Origin: Polytrichum commune | Taxonomy: Eukaryota; Streptophyta; Polytrichopsida; Polytrichales; Polytrichaceae | Direction: 5' to 3' | Length of the DNA stretch: 64,000 nucleotides | Assembly: GCA_950295325.1 (NCBI GenBank) | Contig: OX485808.1 | Location: 20,854,527-20,918,526, forward strand | Part shown: positions 60,601 to 64,000 of the stretch, piece after piece | Numbering within the stretch: the first letter of the stretch is position 1 | Layout of the letters: each line of letters opens with the position of its first letter | Made by a program: the position numbers and the translations under genes | Notes under the pieces: generated by a model | Told to the model about the DNA's origin: nothing | What the model saw: the letters and a program-made list of their open reading frames with translations, nothing else | The model's database searches: none

Positions 60601-61487
60601 AAAGTTTTCCAAAAATATCACCATATTCCATACCAAAGAGCAAGACACAATAGAGTTATCCGTAAAGTGAGCTGAAGAGAGGGTTTTGGGCCTGGATTTG
60701 AGAAAATTGTGTGACAGGCCCTAAAAGTGGAGCAAGTGTCTGTAGCTATAAAAAAACACAGGCACAAATCTTTTGAGGGACCGGAAATGGTGAAAAAAAA
60801 AATTTGCTCCTGTGCTGTGAGCGCGCCCTGGGAATTTAGCGTCGCTTTGTCAAAGGGCCCTCTCCTGTTTCGCTAATTCTGTCAACAAAGAAGATCCACT
60901 GACAAGGCGGGGCGAAAGTCATAAATAAAGGCAATTGAATTATTAGGAACAATTTCGGCAATTAGGTATGGCCCTAATTTTAGGTCACACATGGCAGACA
61001 AGGGGACTTGCCCCCCCCCCTCCTGCCCGATGCTTGTTATATGTTGGGAATCTTCAAGCCCACTTATTTCAGGGTTTTCAAGAGGCTCCTCAACTTACAC
61101 AATAAACACCTGAAAATAGGCCCATACAAAATGAATACTATGTGTTGTGGGCCAGACGCCTGTTTTAGTCTCTGAAAAACTCTTAATTTCTTTTGACGAA
61201 TAGGCGGACCCCGATTCTCTCATCCAAAAACAAGCAGACCAACTCTGACCCTAAACCCTGGCCTTGTGTATTATGCCCCGGAATTCAAGAGCCTTACTTT
61301 GCGTTTCCATGGGTTTGTGTGAATAGTGCACTCAAAATCTGTCAAAACACCAGCTTACTTTACGGATAACTCAAATACTTCATTCTCTTTAAAAACCAAG
61401 CCCCATATTTAAAGTATGGCCAATAACTTCTTCTATTTCATATGTACAAATTGAATGCACCCAATTGCAAAGGGGAGAACTTACAAC
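57689..61487. other. Intergenic with homopolymer tracts, no supported gene
   Basis: Holds a C tract (about 58187-58204), a G tract (about 60417-60434), a C tract near 61009-61020 and a partial dispersed repeat at about 58305-58375. No protein gene or RNA gene is recognised. Confidence 0.4.
59805..59819. repeat. Two plant telomere-type units
   Basis: GGTTTAGGGTTTAGGG contains two TTTAGGG units. This is too short to be more than chance or a relic. Confidence 0.5.
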
Positions 61488-61570
61488 CTTCCATTGTGTG
61501 AATCTCCTCCATGAGTTATGGATCAAAATTCATGGGCCATAAGTTATGGAGGAGATTCACACAATAGAAG
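61488..61570. ncRNA. Short hairpin, possible small-RNA precursor
   Basis: The left arm 61488-61521 and the right arm 61537-61570 pair at 31 of 34 positions around a 15-nt loop. The stem includes a 20-base perfect run (ATTGTGTGAATCTCCTCCAT). Size and pairing resemble a plant microRNA precursor, but it could equally be a tiny foldback element. No known microRNA sequence is recognised. Confidence 0.35.
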
Positions 61571-61814
61571 TCAAAGGCGGTTGTGCTCAAGTGTGGAGTT
61601 ATAATTCATAGTAGCTCTCGAAGAGCGCACGACTTATTATTGATGTCGGTCAAGCTCACTCATGCACTTTTTGTGAGGGAGCTTTTGATGGTCCTCCTTT
61701 TGGGACTTTTGGGGAACTTCAAGACCCAATTGGCTTCCAAGTTCTCTTGTTGAGAGTAAGTTATTGCAACTTTCATGGGAGCCGCTACAGTTGCTAAGTT
61801 GACGATCACACCGA

Positions 61815-62171
61815 GGGCCGGTTCACACGGGTCCCAAGTCCCAAGTCACTTGAGGTCAATCCGTGCAATCTCAACCGTTGAGAGCATGGAAGTTGGGACT
61901 GACCACTTCCCATGGGTCCCAAGTCCTAAGTCCCAAGTATGACATGGATGTCTACCTGGCATCACTTTTTGAAGGTGAAGCTTGGGACTTGTGTTGAGAG
62001 ACAGGTCAAGCAAAGAGCTAGACCCAATTCTCAACACAAGTCCCATGAATATTTTTGCATGAATAAATCCAAGATCGACAATTAACCATATTTCAGTGGT
62101 TTATTGAGGCTCAAAAGTTGGGACTTGCTAACATGCATGGGACTTGGGGCTTGGGATCCCGTGTGAACCGG
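61815..62171. mobile_element. TIR element, GGGCCGGTTCACAC tip, TCCCAAGTC subterminus, copy 2 of 2
   Basis: Left GGGCCGGTTCACACGGGTCC followed by CAAGTCCCAAGTC; right inverted CCGGTTCACACGGGATCCCA followed by AGCCCCAAGTCCC. Collinear with 39009-39534 and internally shorter. No clean target duplication. Confidence 0.75.
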
Positions 62172-63145
62172 AATTGATTAATTTGACAAGTCTTTGGTAA
62201 GGTACCTACCTAGTAGGTTCACCAATTCCCAACAACTAGGTAACTTTTCTTTCTTTATTTATTTCTTTCTTTCTTGCTTTTAGTCAACACCATCAATGAC
62301 ATTTCATGTCTTGTTTGTGTGCATCTCGGTTCATAAAGTATCTCATAGACCTAGTCTTAAATGAAAGAGAGTTAGACAACAAACAAGCAAACAACCAGTG
62401 TACCCACCATAGGAGGACAATCCTTCCTAAAACCTGGTTGAGGTAGGAAAATGGAAAATGATGAAAAGAAGTTGATTCAAACATAAAGAGTGGCTTGCAA
62501 ATTTGTGCAATATTTTTCAGAGATGGAGTAGAGGAAATGATGGAGGAATGCAAATTGTTTCGCAATTTTATTCCTTGTAATATTTAGTTACGTTTTTCCA
62601 AAGAGACGAGTAAGTCAAACCCCCTAATTATATAGTAAATTCTTCGTAATTTGAGCATCAAAACATCCCACTCCACATATGAATGCACACAAACTAGTTA
62701 ACTCAATGGCATCCAAAAGCGTTTACAAGTGGTGTGAAACATGGCCTATATGACCAATCACTACATCTAGCCTATTACTGCATCCTTTTTCGGGCCACCA
62801 CTATTACATTTAACCATTTTGGGCCCACACAAGAATCAATCTATTACTATTCCAGTGCACAACATTCATCGTTTAATTTTTTGTATGTCTACCTTATACC
62901 CCCCAAAGGAGCCTACCCTATGAAAAGAAAGAAGTACGTTACATTGAAGCTTGATAAAACATGATCAAAGTAAGGAAGAGCAAGCTCCCATTCACGTCAA
63001 TGTCTAGGAAAAATAATATCGTTATTTTAATTTAATTTATTTACAACTTGTTTTTCTAGATTTCATAGACATGTGAAGTTCATATTGTGAACTCACCTCA
63101 CCTCACCTCTGCAATAAGGGCATGAGGCAAATAAGTTTTGCATAC
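62172..63145. other. Intergenic, no supported gene
   Basis: AT-rich, with a TTTCTTT-rich tract near 62250-62280. No gene recognised. Confidence 0.35.
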
Positions 63146-63336
63146 AAGCTTCCCTTTCATTCATCCATCATTTAAACCCTTGAAATAGTGTGGAGCTTGT
63201 TTTTGTACTTGGTTGATTTCACACTAGAATCAGTTTCAAAGACCTCAAATTAGTCTAGTCCAAGCCATATGAGAATAATCGGTCACCAAACTTATAGGGG
63301 GTCAATAAATTTTTAATGTTGGATGAATGAAAGTTA
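63146..63336. mobile_element. 190 bp MITE, CTCATTCATCCAACAT family, copy 3 of 3
   Basis: Left AAGCTTCCCTTTCATTCATC followed by CATCATTTAAA; right inverted CCTAACTTTCATTCATCC followed by AACATTAAAA. The inner CCAAACTTATAGGGGGTCAA matches copy 1. Confidence 0.65.
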
Positions 63337-63785
63337 GGTTGGTGAATGTTCATTTCCTCTCGCCTGCAATAAATACATGTGAGTTGCTTATCAGATCATT
63401 TTTTTTCTATGTATGTGGAATCCGAATTTCCACGTGGGATACAAATTGGTATCAAGCAATGTATGACTGACATGTGGCACATTTTCAAGACTTATCATCC
63501 CCATGAACACGTAAGCATAGAGCACTCTATGACAAATCGATTTAAAACAATTGCACAAACCAAGCGTGCATGTTCCCTCTTTCATTAGTGGACTATCCAC
63601 ATGTGACGATGTCATTGGCTAGTATTTGATGTCACGATTGTATATATATTCACATAATAAAGAAAGAGCATGAGATGGGCCATAAGTTATATCTAGTCAC
63701 AACTTCCCTTCCATGTGTTCTTATACTAACTAAGCTTGAAAGTGTTCACATTCCCATGTATTTATTTATTGAGCAATACTCGTCA

Positions 63786-64000
63786 ACACTAAATGTGATA
63801 TTTAGTGTCTTACGGTATTTAATGTCACTGTGGTAACTTTTTGGATGACACTTATGATGAATAAGTGAACGAATACTGTCATGGATGATGGATGAGTTCA
63901 TCCGTCGGCCAAATCCCTACCTTCTCTTGTCGGTAACTTGTGATGAAATATTGTCATGGATGATTAAAATTTGGATGAAAATTCACTAGGTAGGTGACAG
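63786..64000. mobile_element. Left end of a palindrome-tipped element running off the window
   Basis: The palindrome at 63786-63808 is followed by TTACGGTATTTAATGTCACT, GTGGTAAC and GATGACACTTATGATGAA, matching the inverted sequence near 44992-44900. The partner end is not inside the window. Confidence 0.55.

Overview
This is a nuclear window from a land plant. Coding sequence is sparse: two intact copies of an intronless phenylalanine ammonia-lyase (PAL) gene, one complete six-exon plastid-type chorismate mutase (CM) gene, and the first exon of an unidentified coiled-coil gene. They sit in AT-rich DNA crowded with small non-autonomous transposons. Most angiosperm PAL genes carry one conserved intron, and neither PAL here has any. 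That points to a seed-free plant (lycophyte, fern or moss) or a gymnosperm, but the sequence alone does not fix the species.

Layout. 1-8 kb: PAL copy 1 (3089-5275, +) with a small terminal-inverted-repeat (TIR) element about 0.7 kb upstream. 8-13 kb: a 1.5 kb element with TAA target duplication holding a nested pogo-like relic, then a 440 bp TA-flanked MITE. 13.5-16.1 kb: PAL copy 2 (13548-15734, +), about 99.5% identical to copy 1 in the CDS but with a strongly diverged promoter. 16-19.6 kb: a minus-strand gene (exon 1 at 18449-18122) whose leader and start-codon region are tandemly repeated four times. 19.7-30.4 kb: dense MITEs and foldbacks, including a hAT-type MITE whose empty target site survives in another repeat copy at 54.4 kb. 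31.0-35.6 kb: the CM gene (+), 333 codons, with an internally duplicated first intron. 36-64 kb: only repeats found, namely a LINE reverse-transcriptase fragment, two tRNA-derived SINE candidates, a hairpin minisatellite, many MITEs, and a pogo-like element that keeps the C-terminal part of its transposase.

How the genes relate. CM turns chorismate into prephenate, the committed plastid step toward phenylalanine and tyrosine. PAL deaminates phenylalanine to trans-cinnamate, the entry to lignin, flavonoids and other phenylpropanoids. A precursor-supply gene and two copies of the consuming gene, all on the + strand within 32.5 kb, is notable, but chance linkage cannot be excluded.

The most distinctive non-genic structures are a ten-unit array of short palindromes at 43.5-43.85 kb whose two arms vary together, a group of elements sharing one outer TIR tip (GGGCC..TTYACAC) with different subterminal sequences, and a dispersed 23-bp palindrome forming the tips of another element group. 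All repeat calls are by-eye comparisons within this window.
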